From contig NZ_JACHMO010000001.1 of NCBI RefSeq assembly GCF_014205015.1, positions 5,270,001 to 5,334,000 on the forward strand: a stretch of 64,000 nucleotides of DNA, given 5' to 3'. This stretch comes from Saccharothrix ecbatanensis. GTDB taxonomy: Bacteria; Actinomycetota; Actinomycetes; Mycobacteriales; Pseudonocardiaceae. Shown here piece by piece: positions 51,815 to 59,748 of this stretch. Numbering within the stretch: the first letter of the stretch is position 1; each line of letters starts with the position of its first letter. Position numbers and translations under genes: made by a program. The notes below the pieces were generated by a model, which saw nothing but the letters and a program-made list of their open reading frames with translations, was not told the DNA's origin and did no database searches.

Positions 51815-53670
51815 CCGCGCCCCCCGAGGTACATGTCGTCCACGAGGTCGCCGAACACCTTGGCCAGCGCCGACCGCTTCACCTTCTGCGTCGCGGTCAG
51901 CTCGCCGTCCTCGTGGTCGAGCTCCTTGGGCAGCATGCGGAACTTCTTCACCTGCTCCACGGAGGCGAACTTCTCGTTGACCTTCGTGACGATGTCCTGC
52001 ACCAACTCCCGCACCTCGTCCTTCTCCGCCAGGTCGCGGTAGGTGGTGTAGGCGATCCGGCGCTGCCTGGCCCAGTGGCCGACGGTGTCCTGCTCGATGC
52101 CGATCAGCGCCACCAGGTACGGCCGCTGGTCGCCCACCACGATCGCTTCCTTGATGTACGGCGACGTCTTCAGCGCGTTCTCGATCTCCGACGGCGCCAC
52201 GTTCTTGCCGCCCGCGGTGATGATGATGTCCTTCATCCGGTCGGTGATGCGGACGTGCGTGCCGTCCACCCACTCGCCGACGTCACCCGTGCGCAACCAC
52301 CCGTCCGGGGTCATCGCCCGCCCGGTGGCGTCCTCGTCGCGCCAGTAGCCCGCGAACACGCCCCGGTGCCGGGTCTGGATCTCGCCGTCGTCGGCGATCC
52401 GCAGCTCCACGCCGGGGTGCGGCTCGCCGACCGTGCCGACCTTGACCCGGCCGGGCCGGTTTCCGGTGGCGATGGCGCTGTTCTCGGTCATCCCGTACAC
52501 CTCGTGCATCGGGACGCCGATGCCCATGAAGAACCGCAGCACCTCCGGCGCGATGGGCGCCGCGCCCGACGACGCGTACCGGACGTGCCGCATCCCGATC
52601 CGCGTCTTCAGCGCGCGGAAGCAGAACAGCCAGCCCACGCCGTACTTCAGCCGGGTGCCGAACGTGTGCTCGCCGCCGTTGCGGACCAGCCGTTCGCCGA
52701 GCCCGTCGGCCACGTTCAGCCAGAACCGGGTCGTCATGCGCTTGAGCCAGGTGGCGCTGGACGCGCTGATCGTGATGCCCGCCAACAGCTTCTCCCAGAT
52801 CCGCGGCACCCCGAACAGGATCGTCGGCTGCACCTCGCGCAGGTTGGCCTGCACGGTCTCGATGGACTCGGCGAAGTGCACCTGAACCCCGGCCGACGCG
52901 CTGAACCACGTGGTGAAGATGCGTTCGGCCACGTGGCACAGCGGGAGGTAGGAGAGGGTGATGTCCTTCGGCGACGGCGGTGGGTCGGTGAACCCTCCGC
53001 CCTCGACCAGCGACTCGATCGCGAACTCGACGTTCGCCACGGTCAGCATCGCGCCCTTGGGCGGCCCGGTAGTGCCGGACGTGTAGATCAACGTCATCAC
53101 GTCGTCCGGCGCGGCCTCCCGCATCCGCCGGTCCACCGCGTCGGGGTGTGAGCCCCGGTGTTCCGCGCCGAGCGCCAGGAAGTCCTCCCAGGCGAGCAGC
53201 TTGGGGTTGTCGTAGCGGTGCCGGATGCCGCGCGGCTCGATGTAGACGATGCGCTCCAGGTCGGGCAGGGAGTCCAGCACGGCGAGCGCCTTGTCCACCT
53301 GCTCCTGGTCCTCGGCGATCAGCACGCGGGCGCCGGAGTGCGAGAGCAGGTAGGCGACTTCGCTCGCCGGGTTCGTCGGGTACAGGCCCACGGTGATCGC
53401 GCGGACGGCCACCGTGCCGATGTCGGAGTACAGCCATTCGCGGCGGTTCTCCGAGTGGATCGCGACCCGATCGCCCGGCTCGACACCGAGCGCCAGCAGG
53501 GCGTGCCCGACGAGCTCCGACTGGTCCCAGTACCGCGACCAGCCGACCTCCTGCCAGATGCCGAAGTCCTTGGCCCGCAGCGCCACCGTGTCCGGGGCCG
53601 ACTTCGCCCGGTCCCGCACGCGGGTGGCGATGGTGGTCAGGCCGGTGGCGGTGGTGGTCGGGGCGGTCAT
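51811..53670 (-). CDS. Long-chain fatty acid-CoA ligase embedded in the ABC operon
   Basis: This 619-residue AMP-forming ligase has P-loop YTSGTTGPPKGAM, adenine motif YGMTENSA and hinge TGDVGEWVDGTH followed by DRMKDIIITAGGKN. It resembles FadD15/ACSL-type ligases (C-terminal LDHEDGELTATQKVKR). It sits between the ATPase LivG and the permease LivH with 4-nt overlaps on both sides, so ligase and transporter subunits are made together. I infer vectorial activation of an imported acid. ATG at 53670 follows GGAGG. Confidence 0.93.
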   Translation of the reverse strand: MTAPTTTATGLTTIATRVRDRAKSAPDTVALRAKDFGIWQEVGWSRYWDQSELVGHALLALGVEPGDRVAIHSENRREWLYSDIGTVAVRAITVGLYPTNPASEVAYLLSHSGARVLIAEDQEQVDKALAVLDSLPDLERIVYIEPRGIRHRYDNPKLLAWEDFLALGAEHRGSHPDAVDRRMREAAPDDVMTLIYTSGTTGPPKGAMLTVANVEFAIESLVEGGGFTDPPPSPKDITLSYLPLCHVAERIFTTWFSASAGVQVHFAESIETVQANLREVQPTILFGVPRIWEKLLAGITISASSATWLKRMTTRFWLNVADGLGERLVRNGGEHTFGTRLKYGVGWLFCFRALKTRIGMRHVRYASSGAAPIAPEVLRFFMGIGVPMHEVYGMTENSAIATGNRPGRVKVGTVGEPHPGVELRIADDGEIQTRHRGVFAGYWRDEDATGRAMTPDGWLRTGDVGEWVDGTHVRITDRMKDIIITAGGKNVAPSEIENALKTSPYIKEAIVVGDQRPYLVALIGIEQDTVGHWARQRRIAYTTYRDLAEKDEVRELVQDIVTKVNEKFASVEQVKKFRMLPKELDHEDGELTATQKVKRSALAKVFGDLVDDMYLGGRG

Positions 53671-54479
53671 GCGACACCTCCCACGGTCTGGTGCGCCTCG
53701 CCCAGGTAGGCGCGCACGACGTTCGGGTCCTGCTGCACCTCGGCGGGCGTGCCGGTGCGGATGGGCTTGCCGAAGTCGAGCACCATCACCCGGTCCGCGA
53801 GGTCCATCACCAGGCCCATGTCGTGCTCGACCATGACCATCGCGATGCCGAGCTCGTCCCGGACGTCCAGCACGAACCGCGCCATGTCCTCGGTCTCCTC
53901 GACGTTCATGCCCGCGACCGGCTCGTCCAGCAGGAGCACCTTCGGCTCCATCGCGAGCGCGCGCCCCAGCTCGACGCGCTTCTGCACCCCGTACGGCAGC
54001 AGGCCGACGGGCAGGCCGCGCCACTGCTCCAGTTCGAGGAAGTCGATGACCTCCTCGACGGCCGCCCGGTTCGCCAGCTCCTCACGCCGGGCCCGGCCTA
54101 CCCACGCGAACGCGGCGAGCGCCCCGTACCGCATGTGGTTGTGCCGGCCCAACATCAGGTTCTCCACCACGGAGAGGTGCCCGAACAGCTCGATGTTCTG
54201 GAACGTCCGGGCGATGCCCATGGCGGCGATCTTGTGCGGGCGCTTGCCCACGATCTCGTCACCCAGGAACCGGACCGAGCCCTTCTGCGGCCGGTAGACG
54301 CCGGACAGCACGTTGAAGATCGAGGTCTTGCCCGCGCCGTTGGGCCCGATGATGGCGAACAACTCGCCCGCGGCCACGTGGAACGACACGCCGTCCACGG
54401 CCGTGACGCCGTCGAACGCCAGCGTCACCTGGTCCATCTCCAGGACGTTCGCCTGGGCGTCCTCGTCGGGAAGGCTCAC
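53667..54479 (-). CDS. ABC transporter ATP-binding protein, LivG type
   Basis: This 270-residue ATPase has Walker A IGPNGAGKTS, Q-loop RTFQNIELFG and Walker B VLLLDEPVAGMN; the signature region LPYGVQKRVELGRAL replaces the usual LSGGQ with LPYGVQ, as in LivG proteins. GTG at 54479 overlaps the LivF stop (GTGA); a GTG three codons upstream is possible. It works as a heterodimer with the LivF-type ATPase. Confidence 0.93.
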   Translation of the reverse strand: MSLPDEDAQANVLEMDQVTLAFDGVTAVDGVSFHVAAGELFAIIGPNGAGKTSIFNVLSGVYRPQKGSVRFLGDEIVGKRPHKIAAMGIARTFQNIELFGHLSVVENLMLGRHNHMRYGALAAFAWVGRARREELANRAAVEEVIDFLELEQWRGLPVGLLPYGVQKRVELGRALAMEPKVLLLDEPVAGMNVEETEDMARFVLDVRDELGIAMVMVEHDMGLVMDLADRVMVLDFGKPIRTGTPAEVQQDPNVVRAYLGEAHQTVGGVA

Positions 54480-55261
54480 GACAACCACCGCTTCCGCCGC
54501 TTGTAGTGCTTCACGTCGCGGAACGACTGCGTGGCGCCCTCGCCGCGCAGGCCCAGGTAGAACTCGCGCACGTCCTCGTCGGCCAGCAGCGCCGCGGCCG
54601 GCTTGTCCATCACGACCTTGCCGTTCTCCAGCACGTAGCCGTGGTCGGCGATGGACAGCGCCATGGTCGCGTTCTGCTCGACCAGCAGCACGGTCGTGCC
54701 CGCCGCGTTGATCTTCACGATGAGGTCGCGGATCTGCTGCACCATGAGCGGCGCGAGGCCCAGGCTCGGCTCGTCCAGCAGCAGGTAGCGCGGCTCGGAC
54801 ATGAGCGCCCGGCCGATGGACAGCATCTGCTGCTCGCCGCCGGACAGGTAGCCCGCGCTCTGCCTGCGCCGCTCCTTCAACCTGGGGAACAGCTCGTACA
54901 TCCGTTCCAGGTTCTGCTTGATGCCGCGCGGCCTGCTGTGCCCGCCGACGCGCAGGTTCTCCTCGACCGTGAGCTCGCCGAGGATGCGCCTGCCCTCCAG
55001 CGCCTGCTTCACGCCGAGCGACGCGATGCGGGTCGGGGAGGAGCGGTGGACCGGTTCGCCGTCGAGCGTGATCCGGCCGCGGGTGATCTTGCCGTCGTGC
55101 ACGTCGAGCAGGCCGGACAACGCCCTGAGCAGGGTCGTCTTGCCCGCTCCGTTGGCGCCCAGGAGAGCGACGATGCGCCCTTCGGGCACCCTCAGGCTCA
55201 CACCGCGCAGCACCAACATCACGTCGTCGTAGACCACCTCAAGGTTGTTCGCCTCAAGCAC
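54476..55261 (-). CDS. ABC transporter ATP-binding protein, LivF type
   Basis: This 261-residue ATPase has Walker A LLGANGAGKTTL, signature YLSGGEQQMLSIGRAL and Walker B YLLLDEPSLGLAP. It is the first gene of the operon. GTG at 55261 was chosen since GGAGG lies 6 nt upstream and LEANNLEVVYDDVMLVLRG is the usual LivF N-terminus; an in-frame GTG at 55312 would add 17 residues. The C-terminus is basic (HYKRRKRWLS). Confidence 0.92.
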   Translation of the reverse strand: MLEANNLEVVYDDVMLVLRGVSLRVPEGRIVALLGANGAGKTTLLRALSGLLDVHDGKITRGRITLDGEPVHRSSPTRIASLGVKQALEGRRILGELTVEENLRVGGHSRPRGIKQNLERMYELFPRLKERRRQSAGYLSGGEQQMLSIGRALMSEPRYLLLDEPSLGLAPLMVQQIRDLIVKINAAGTTVLLVEQNATMALSIADHGYVLENGKVVMDKPAAALLADEDVREFYLGLRGEGATQSFRDVKHYKRRKRWLS

Positions 55262-55311
55262 CAGGCGCCTCCGTGGGGATGTCGGGGTGGCGATCAGTAT
55301 GACTCCAGTCA

Positions 55312-55342
55312 CACGGTTACCTACCGCTGTTCGCAAACCGTG
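55312..55342. promoter_or_regulatory. Inverted repeat upstream of the Liv-type operon
   Basis: CACGGTT (55312-55318) and AACCGTG (55336-55342) are perfect 7-bp arms 17 bp apart, 50-80 bp upstream of the first gene start. Spacing of half-sites near two helical turns suits a dimeric regulator. No regulator gene is adjacent, so this is tentative. Confidence 0.35.
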
Positions 55343-55403
55343 ATGAACCAGCTCACGGCATGTTCGGCTTTCACGATTCTGTTGCTCGGTCCTGTGTGGA
55401 CGG

Positions 55404-55429
55404 GTGTAGCGGGAGGGGTCCGTGGGTAT
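55404..55429 (+). promoter_or_regulatory. SigF/SigB-like promoter of the anti-sigma/sigma operon
   Basis: GTGT (55404-55407), 16 nt, GGGTAT (55424-55429) fits the SigB/SigF-type consensus (GNNT-N14-16-GGGTAY). It is 45 nt upstream of the anti-sigma start. It suggests the sigma factor activates its own operon. Confidence 0.5.
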
Positions 55430-55473
55430 GCCCCCGGCGACGACAACGGGGTTGTGAGGAGCGTTCGCCACAC

Positions 55474-55836
55474 ATGGACGGCTCGGAGCTTGAGCTCAGG
55501 GTGGCGGCGAGACCGGCCTACCTCTCGACCGTCCGCGCGGTCGCGGGTGCGCTCGCCCGGTCCACGCCTGAGCTGGCCATAGACCTGGTCATCGCCGTCG
55601 ACGAGGCGTGCACCGCGCTCATCGCGCGGTCGCTGGCGCCGTCGTCCGAACTGCGGTGCCGGTTCGCCCGTGAAGGTGATTCCGTGCGCTTCCGGGCGGA
55701 GGTGAGGTCGGCCGCGATGACCGTGCCGGATCATGACTCCTTGTACTGGAGGGTTGTCAGTTCCGTGACCGACGCGGTGGCGACCTGGATCGATGGGGAA
55801 GGGCGGTTGCGGGTCGAGCTGAGGTGTCGGGCATGA
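55474..55836 (+). CDS. RsbW/UsfX-like anti-sigma factor with degenerate ATPase motifs
   Basis: This 120-residue GHKL-fold protein directly precedes the sigma gene. The helix carrying the N-box reads LVIAVDEACTALIARS, where the Mg-ATP Asn expected near residue 48 is Ala, and no DxGxG G1 box is evident. It may bind its sigma without kinase activity, as the mycobacterial UsfX subfamily is also divergent. ATG at 55474 has AGGAG 12 nt upstream. The stop lies in the first copy of a 17-bp tandem repeat that runs into the sigma gene. Confidence 0.82.
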   Translation: MDGSELELRVAARPAYLSTVRAVAGALARSTPELAIDLVIAVDEACTALIARSLAPSSELRCRFAREGDSVRFRAEVRSAAMTVPDHDSLYWRVVSSVTDAVATWIDGEGRLRVELRCRA

Positions 55837-55908
55837 GCGGGTGTCGGGCATGAGCGGGTATCTGGCGTGAGCGGGTGTCGGCGATGAACGGGTGTCAGCG
55901 GTGAGCGC
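55824..55908. repeat. Five 17-bp tandem repeats spanning stop and start codons
   Basis: The unit GTGTCGGGCATGAGCGG occurs at 55824, 55841, 55858, 55875 and 55892, the last three degenerate. Copy 1 contains the anti-sigma TGA; copy 5 begins at the sigma GTG start. Each copy carries an ATGA/GTGA-like stop-start, and since 17 is not a multiple of three they fall in rotating frames. Confidence 0.9.
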
Positions 55909-56647
55909 CGTGGACTACCAGCCGCTGTTCCACGAGCTGGCGGAGGCCGAGCGGGACGGCGAGCACTACCAGCGGATACGCGATCGATTGGTGACCGAGC
56001 ACCTGCCGATGGCCAGGCACATCGCCGACCGGTTCGCCGAGCGGGGCGAGTCGGTCGAGGACCTGCGGCAGGTGGCGGCGCTCGGGCTGATCAACGCGGT
56101 GGACCGGTTCGACGTGTCGAGGGGGATCGACTTCCTGGCGTTCGCGGTGCCCACCATCACCGGCGAGGTGCGGCGGTACCTGCGTGACCAGGGGTGGGCC
56201 GTCAGAGTGCCGCGGCGGTTGAAGGAACTGTGCGTCGCGATCGACGCGGCGCGGGTGGAGCTGTCCCGGTTGACCGGACGGACGCCGACGCCCAGTGAGG
56301 TGGCACGGCACCTCGGCATCGCGTTGGACGAGGTGTACGAGGGGCTGCACGCGACGTCGGCGTACCACCTGCTGTCGTTGGACGAGCAGTCGATCAGCGA
56401 CGAGTTGAACTACGCCGATGCTCTGATCTGCGACGATCCGGCTTTGGAGGTGGTCGAGCTGCATCACGCGTTGGATCCGATGCTGCGCGGGCTACCCAAG
56501 AGGGAGAGGCGGATCGTGGTGTTGCGGTTCTTCCGGAACATGACGCAGAGCCAGATCGCGGACTCGGTGGGCGTGTCGCAGATGCACGTTTCGCGCCTTC
56601 TGAGCCGATCACTGGCCCGATTGCGGTCTCTGCTCGATGATGAGTAG
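55892..56647 (+). CDS. SigF/SigB-family RNA polymerase sigma factor
   Basis: This 251-residue group-3 sigma factor has region 2 (about 15-100; EDLRQVAALGLINAVDRFD), region 3 (about 100-165; PRRLKELCVAIDAAR) and region 4 (about 185-251; MTQSQIADSVGVSQMHVSRL). It directs stress or development genes and is held by the anti-sigma encoded 55 nt upstream. The start is uncertain: GTGs at 55892, 55901 and 55910 are in frame and all lie in the repeat array. SigF-like promoters at 55404, 57467, 59714 and 59684 suggest its regulon is local. TGATAGCG is repeated just after its stop. Confidence 0.92.
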   Translation: MSAVSAVDYQPLFHELAEAERDGEHYQRIRDRLVTEHLPMARHIADRFAERGESVEDLRQVAALGLINAVDRFDVSRGIDFLAFAVPTITGEVRRYLRDQGWAVRVPRRLKELCVAIDAARVELSRLTGRTPTPSEVARHLGIALDEVYEGLHATSAYHLLSLDEQSISDELNYADALICDDPALEVVELHHALDPMLRGLPKRERRIVVLRFFRNMTQSQIADSVGVSQMHVSRLLSRSLARLRSLLDDE

Positions 56648-56699
56648 TGATAGCGGTGATAGCGCTCAGTGACCCAACAGCACACGGCCCGGTGGTCAG

Positions 56700-57113
56700 G
56701 TGGGGTTCCGCGGGTGGCTCGACGAGGCGGAAGGGGTGGTCGCAGTGGTGACGAGCCTGGGGAGCCTGGCCTGGCCGCAGCGAGCAGCCCTGGGGTTGGG
56801 CGTGTTGCTCACGCTGTGGGGTGTGGTGGATTTTGTGCGGGGCGAGGTGCCTCCCGGGGTGCTGCACGTGGTGACCGGTCTGGTGATCGGAGTAGCGGCG
56901 GTGCGCACGCGTGTGGCCCGGATGGCGGGGAGTGCGCTGGGCGTGGTGTACCTGGTCGTGTTCGCGTTCGGCGTAGGACAGCCCGACGGCGCGATGGACG
57001 CGGGAACCGTGGGGAACGTCGTGCACCTGCTGATCGGCTTCGCCTCAGTAGCCGTAGCCGAAAGCTGCGCCTGGTGCGAACAACACGCCAACCGCACCGC
57101 CCGCTCCCGCTAA
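56700..57113 (+). CDS. Small DUF4383-like membrane protein
   Basis: This 137-residue protein has four hydrophobic helices (about 25-45, 55-72, 78-95, 105-122) and a Cys-x2-Cys tail (AESCAWCEQHA). The layout and the VLHVVTGLVIG / NVVHLLIGFASV pattern match DUF4383 membrane proteins. GTG at 56700 was taken as start. It is 52 nt after the sigma gene and could belong to that transcript. Function is unknown. Confidence 0.72.
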   Translation: MGFRGWLDEAEGVVAVVTSLGSLAWPQRAALGLGVLLTLWGVVDFVRGEVPPGVLHVVTGLVIGVAAVRTRVARMAGSALGVVYLVVFAFGVGQPDGAMDAGTVGNVVHLLIGFASVAVAESCAWCEQHANRTARSR

Positions 57114-57520
57114 CCCCCCAATCCCCCGGCCACACCCCCGCACCGCCCGCTCCCGCCCCACCCCTCCCTTCCCTCGCCTGCCCCCATCCCGGTCGCCATC
57201 CACTTGCACCCGCCACCCACATCACTCCCCTTAGCTCTCTGCGTGTCCTCCCCGCCTGCCCTGGCCTCCCGCCCGCCTGCACCTCCCCTCCCCGCCTGCC
57301 GTCCCGCTTGCCCACTCCTCCTGCCGTCTCCTCCTGCCGTCTCCTCCTGCCAGCCCCTCGTACCCTCTCGGCGCCGCACACGGTCGCGTTGCACACTTTC
57401 GCGTTACACCGCCCCACTTTCGCGCAGAACCACCACCGGCCGACCTCCGCACCGCTCCGCCAAAACGGTTGCATCGAGCCACTTTCGGGTACCACCCGAG
57501 TGACCGATCGGGGAGGACCG
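57114..57520. other. Gene-free, C-rich stretch with short repeats and a promoter at its end
   Basis: I see no gene on either strand. From 57114 to about 57360 the plus strand is strongly pyrimidine-rich, with repeated CTCCTGCCGT units (57320-57355) and many CCCGCCTGCC variants. After that comes more mixed sequence ending in the SigF-like promoter at 57467-57492. The tract may limit read-through from the membrane protein gene. Confidence 0.7.
57467..57492 (+). promoter_or_regulatory. SigF/SigB-like promoter of the Vms1-like gene
   Basis: GGTT (57467-57470), 16 nt, GGGTAC (57487-57492): a strong match to the SigF-type consensus, 28 nt upstream of the ATG at 57521, with room for a short leader carrying GGGAGGA. 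Confidence 0.62.
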
Positions 57521-58444
57521 ATGCACACGGCGAGTCTGCAAGACCTGCTGGACGTCGAGGGCCCGTTCGTCTCCGTGTTCCTCGACGTAGGCGATCACGT
57601 CGACCTGCGGTGGCGGGCCATGCGCGATCAACTCCAGGCCCAGCAGGCCGACGCGTACCTGGTCGCTTTGGCGCACAACGCGATCACCTCAAGCGTGACC
57701 CCACGCGGCCTCGCCGGCCGGGGTCTCATCCTGGGCGACGGCCGGGTCCTGCTGGACCGCTACGTCCCCGTCCCACCCACCGGCTACACCGCGCGCTACG
57801 GCCCACTCCCGTACGTGCTCCCCTTGGTCGACCTCTCCGAACCCCTCCTCCCGCACGTGGTCGTCGAGGTCGGCGAGCACGGCGCGGACCTGCGCGCGGT
57901 GGACCCGACCGGGCGGCCGGTGGCCGTGGCGACGGTGGGCGCGCGCCGACCCGGCCGACGGCTGGACGCGGCGGAGTTGGCGGACGTCGCCGAGGAGGCC
58001 GCGACGCTCGTGGACCGCCTCGACGCACCACTGCTGGTGCTGGCCGGGCCGGTGGCCGGGCGGCAATCGCTGCGGGTGGCACTTCCTACCCGCTACCACC
58101 ACCTGGTGGTCGAGGTGGAGGGGTCACCGGATCGGGCGGTGCTGCACCTGGCCGGGCGGGCGAATCAGGACGCGCGGCGCGTGGTGGTCGAGCGGTTCCG
58201 GGACGAGTCGACTCGGCTCACCGGGCGCGCGGTGCACGGGCTGGAGGCGGTCGGGCGGGCGCTGGAGGACGGGCGCGTCGACACGTTGTTGCTCACCGAC
58301 ACCGTCGTGGGCTCGCAGGAGGTCGACGGTGGGCGGGCCGACGAGGTGCTGCCGTTGCGGGCGGTGGCTTGTGAGGCCGAGATCGTGCTTGTCGGTGGGG
58401 CGGTTCGGTTGCATGAGGATGTCGGGGCGTTGCTGCGGGACTGA
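57521..58444 (+). CDS. Vms1/baeRF-family (eRF1-like) protein
   Basis: This 307-residue protein resembles actinobacterial Vms1/Ankzf1-like peptidyl-tRNA hydrolase or release-factor-like proteins (Rv2629-type, dormancy associated). Blocks are FVSVFLDVGD, GLILGDGRVLLDRYVPVP, PHVVVEVGEHGADLRAV and the C-terminal VDTLLLTDTVVG. It may act on stalled ribosomes or be a stress factor. ATG at 57521 follows GGGAGGA at 57511-57517. Its SigF-like promoter places it in the stress regulon of the nearby sigma factor. The gene's last codons are repeated downstream. Confidence 0.82.
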   Translation: MHTASLQDLLDVEGPFVSVFLDVGDHVDLRWRAMRDQLQAQQADAYLVALAHNAITSSVTPRGLAGRGLILGDGRVLLDRYVPVPPTGYTARYGPLPYVLPLVDLSEPLLPHVVVEVGEHGADLRAVDPTGRPVAVATVGARRPGRRLDAAELADVAEEAATLVDRLDAPLLVLAGPVAGRQSLRVALPTRYHHLVVEVEGSPDRAVLHLAGRANQDARRVVVERFRDESTRLTGRAVHGLEAVGRALEDGRVDTLLLTDTVVGSQEVDGGRADEVLPLRAVACEAEIVLVGGAVRLHEDVGALLRD

Positions 58445-58535
58445 GGGTCGGGCGTTGCTGCGGAAGTAGGAGTCGGAGGTCGTTCGCGAGTGAGGGCCTG
58501 GGTCGTTCGGGAGTGAGGGTCGGGGGTGGTTCGGG
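58419..58535. repeat. Degenerate tandem copies of a gene's 3' end
   Basis: Four or five 23-26-bp units of the form GTCGGGCGTTGCTGCGGnn(TGA/TAG)G run on from the last codons (GALLRD-stop) of the Vms1-like gene. Each copy keeps a TGAG or TAGG stop-like end. Confidence 0.75.
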
Positions 58536-58629
58536 GCTCCGCTGGTTTTCAACCGAGTATCGGTAACAGTGTTTCCGTACATTTTCGGCCCATGATCACC
58601 CAATCGTGTAGCGGGACTCCGACGCATCC

Positions 58630-59649
58630 CTAGGCACCGCGCAGCATCCGCCACACCGCGCGCTCCACCTTCTCACGATCACCCGACCTCGGCTTGATCA
58701 ACCGCCCCTCGTCGAACAGCCGCACCACCCTCGGATCGACGTACGACTTCCGCGCCACCGCCGGCGTGTTCCCCAAGCTCTCCGCCACCTCCCGCATCAC
58801 CGCCACCTCCACCCGCTTCCGCCCACGCCGCGACTCCGGCCGCCCCTCCCGCGCGAACGCCACCGCAGCCGACACCGTCGCATGCCAAGTCCGCAAGTCC
58901 TTCACCGAGAACTCCGCCCCCACCAACTCCTTGAACCGCTCGTTCACGTCATCCGACCCGACCTCGTACCCCCGCACGTCCACCAACAGCCGATCCCCAC
59001 CGGAACGCCCGCGCAGCAACGACTTCACCGCCCGCGCCAACGCCGCGTCCTCCACCGAAGCGGTGAACTCGATCCCGCCCTTGGCCGGGTAGCAGAAGTC
59101 CACAGTGGAAGAGCCCGCAGAGCCCGCAGAGCCCGCAGAGCCCCAAGAGCCGGAAGAGCCCGAAGAGCCCACAGCCACGTGCGAGCACAGCAGAGTCGCC
59201 ACGCCATGCGTGCCGTTGTCCGCCGCGTACTCCTCACTCCCCACCCGGAACACGCCCCGGTCCAGCAACGCCAACGCCACCGCCAGCACCCGGTCACGGG
59301 ACCGCCCCCGCGACGCCAACTCCCGCCCCACCTCCGCCCGGAACGCCGGCAACGTCGGCGCCAGCGCCAGCACCCGGTCGTGCTTCTCCTCGTCCCGGTC
59401 CTGCCGCCACCGCGGGTGGTACAGGTATTGGCGGCGGCCGGCGGCGTCCGTGCCCACCGACTGGATGTGCCCGTTCGGGTACGGGCACACCCACACGTCG
59501 CGCCACGCGGGCGGGATGGCGAGGGACTTGATCCGCTCCACCGACTCGGGATCGACCGGCGCACCCGTGGCGTCGGTGTACTGGAACCCGCGGCCACGGG
59601 CGCGGCGGTGCCAGCCGGGGCCGGACGGGTCGCTGCGCCGCAGTCTCAC
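58630..59649 (-). CDS. DNA topoisomerase IB
   Basis: This 339-residue eukaryote/poxvirus-type topoisomerase IB relaxes supercoils through a 3'-phosphotyrosine. N-terminal blocks are FQYTDATGAPVDPESVERIK (split) and IPPAWRDVWVCPYPNGHIQ; the catalytic domain has KDLRTWHAT and the active Tyr in ARKSYVDPRVV. An unusual Gly/Ser/Ala insertion (GSSGSSGSWGSAGSAGSAG) of about 20 residues, from a 9-bp DNA repeat, sits in a beta-hairpin before VDFCYPAKGG. GTG at 59649 lies 9 nt after a SigF-like -10 element, so the mRNA may be nearly leaderless. Divergent from the glutamate-cysteine ligase-like gene. Confidence 0.9.
   Translation of the reverse strand: MRLRRSDPSGPGWHRRARGRGFQYTDATGAPVDPESVERIKSLAIPPAWRDVWVCPYPNGHIQSVGTDAAGRRQYLYHPRWRQDRDEEKHDRVLALAPTLPAFRAEVGRELASRGRSRDRVLAVALALLDRGVFRVGSEEYAADNGTHGVATLLCSHVAVGSSGSSGSWGSAGSAGSAGSSTVDFCYPAKGGIEFTASVEDAALARAVKSLLRGRSGGDRLLVDVRGYEVGSDDVNERFKELVGAEFSVKDLRTWHATVSAAVAFAREGRPESRRGRKRVEVAVMREVAESLGNTPAVARKSYVDPRVVRLFDEGRLIKPRSGDREKVERAVWRMLRGA
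59108..59176. repeat. 9-bp GAGCCCGCA repeat inside the topoisomerase gene
   Basis: Three exact and several variant 9-bp units encode the Gly-Ser-Ala linker of the topoisomerase. The unit keeps the frame, so length can drift by replication slippage. Confidence 0.85.
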
Positions 59650-59658
59650 AGCGGGCAG

Positions 59659-59684
59659 GTTCCCGGCTGGACCGGCCCGAAACC
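59659..59684 (-). promoter_or_regulatory. SigF-like promoter of the topoisomerase IB gene
   Basis: Read on the minus strand: GGTT (59684-59681), 16 nt, GGGAAC (59664-59659), one mismatch from GGGTAC. It is 9 nt before the GTG at 59649. Confidence 0.42.
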
Positions 59685-59713
59685 ACCACTGGGCGACCGG
59701 ATGCCGACACAGG

Positions 59714-59739
59714 GGTTGAACGGGCCGCCAAGTGGGTAC
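59714..59739 (+). promoter_or_regulatory. SigF-like promoter of the glutamate-cysteine ligase-like gene
   Basis: GGTT (59714-59717), 16 nt, GGGTAC (59734-59739). The ATG at 59749 is 9 nt downstream of the -10 element, which predicts a leaderless or nearly leaderless transcript. Confidence 0.58.
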
Positions 59740-59748
59740 GGGACCGTC

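Noticed and set aside
58882..59748. N-terminal extension of the GCS2 ligase across the topoisomerase gene
   Set aside because: It is antisense to topoisomerase IB, Arg/His-rich, and the SigF-like promoter lies downstream of it.
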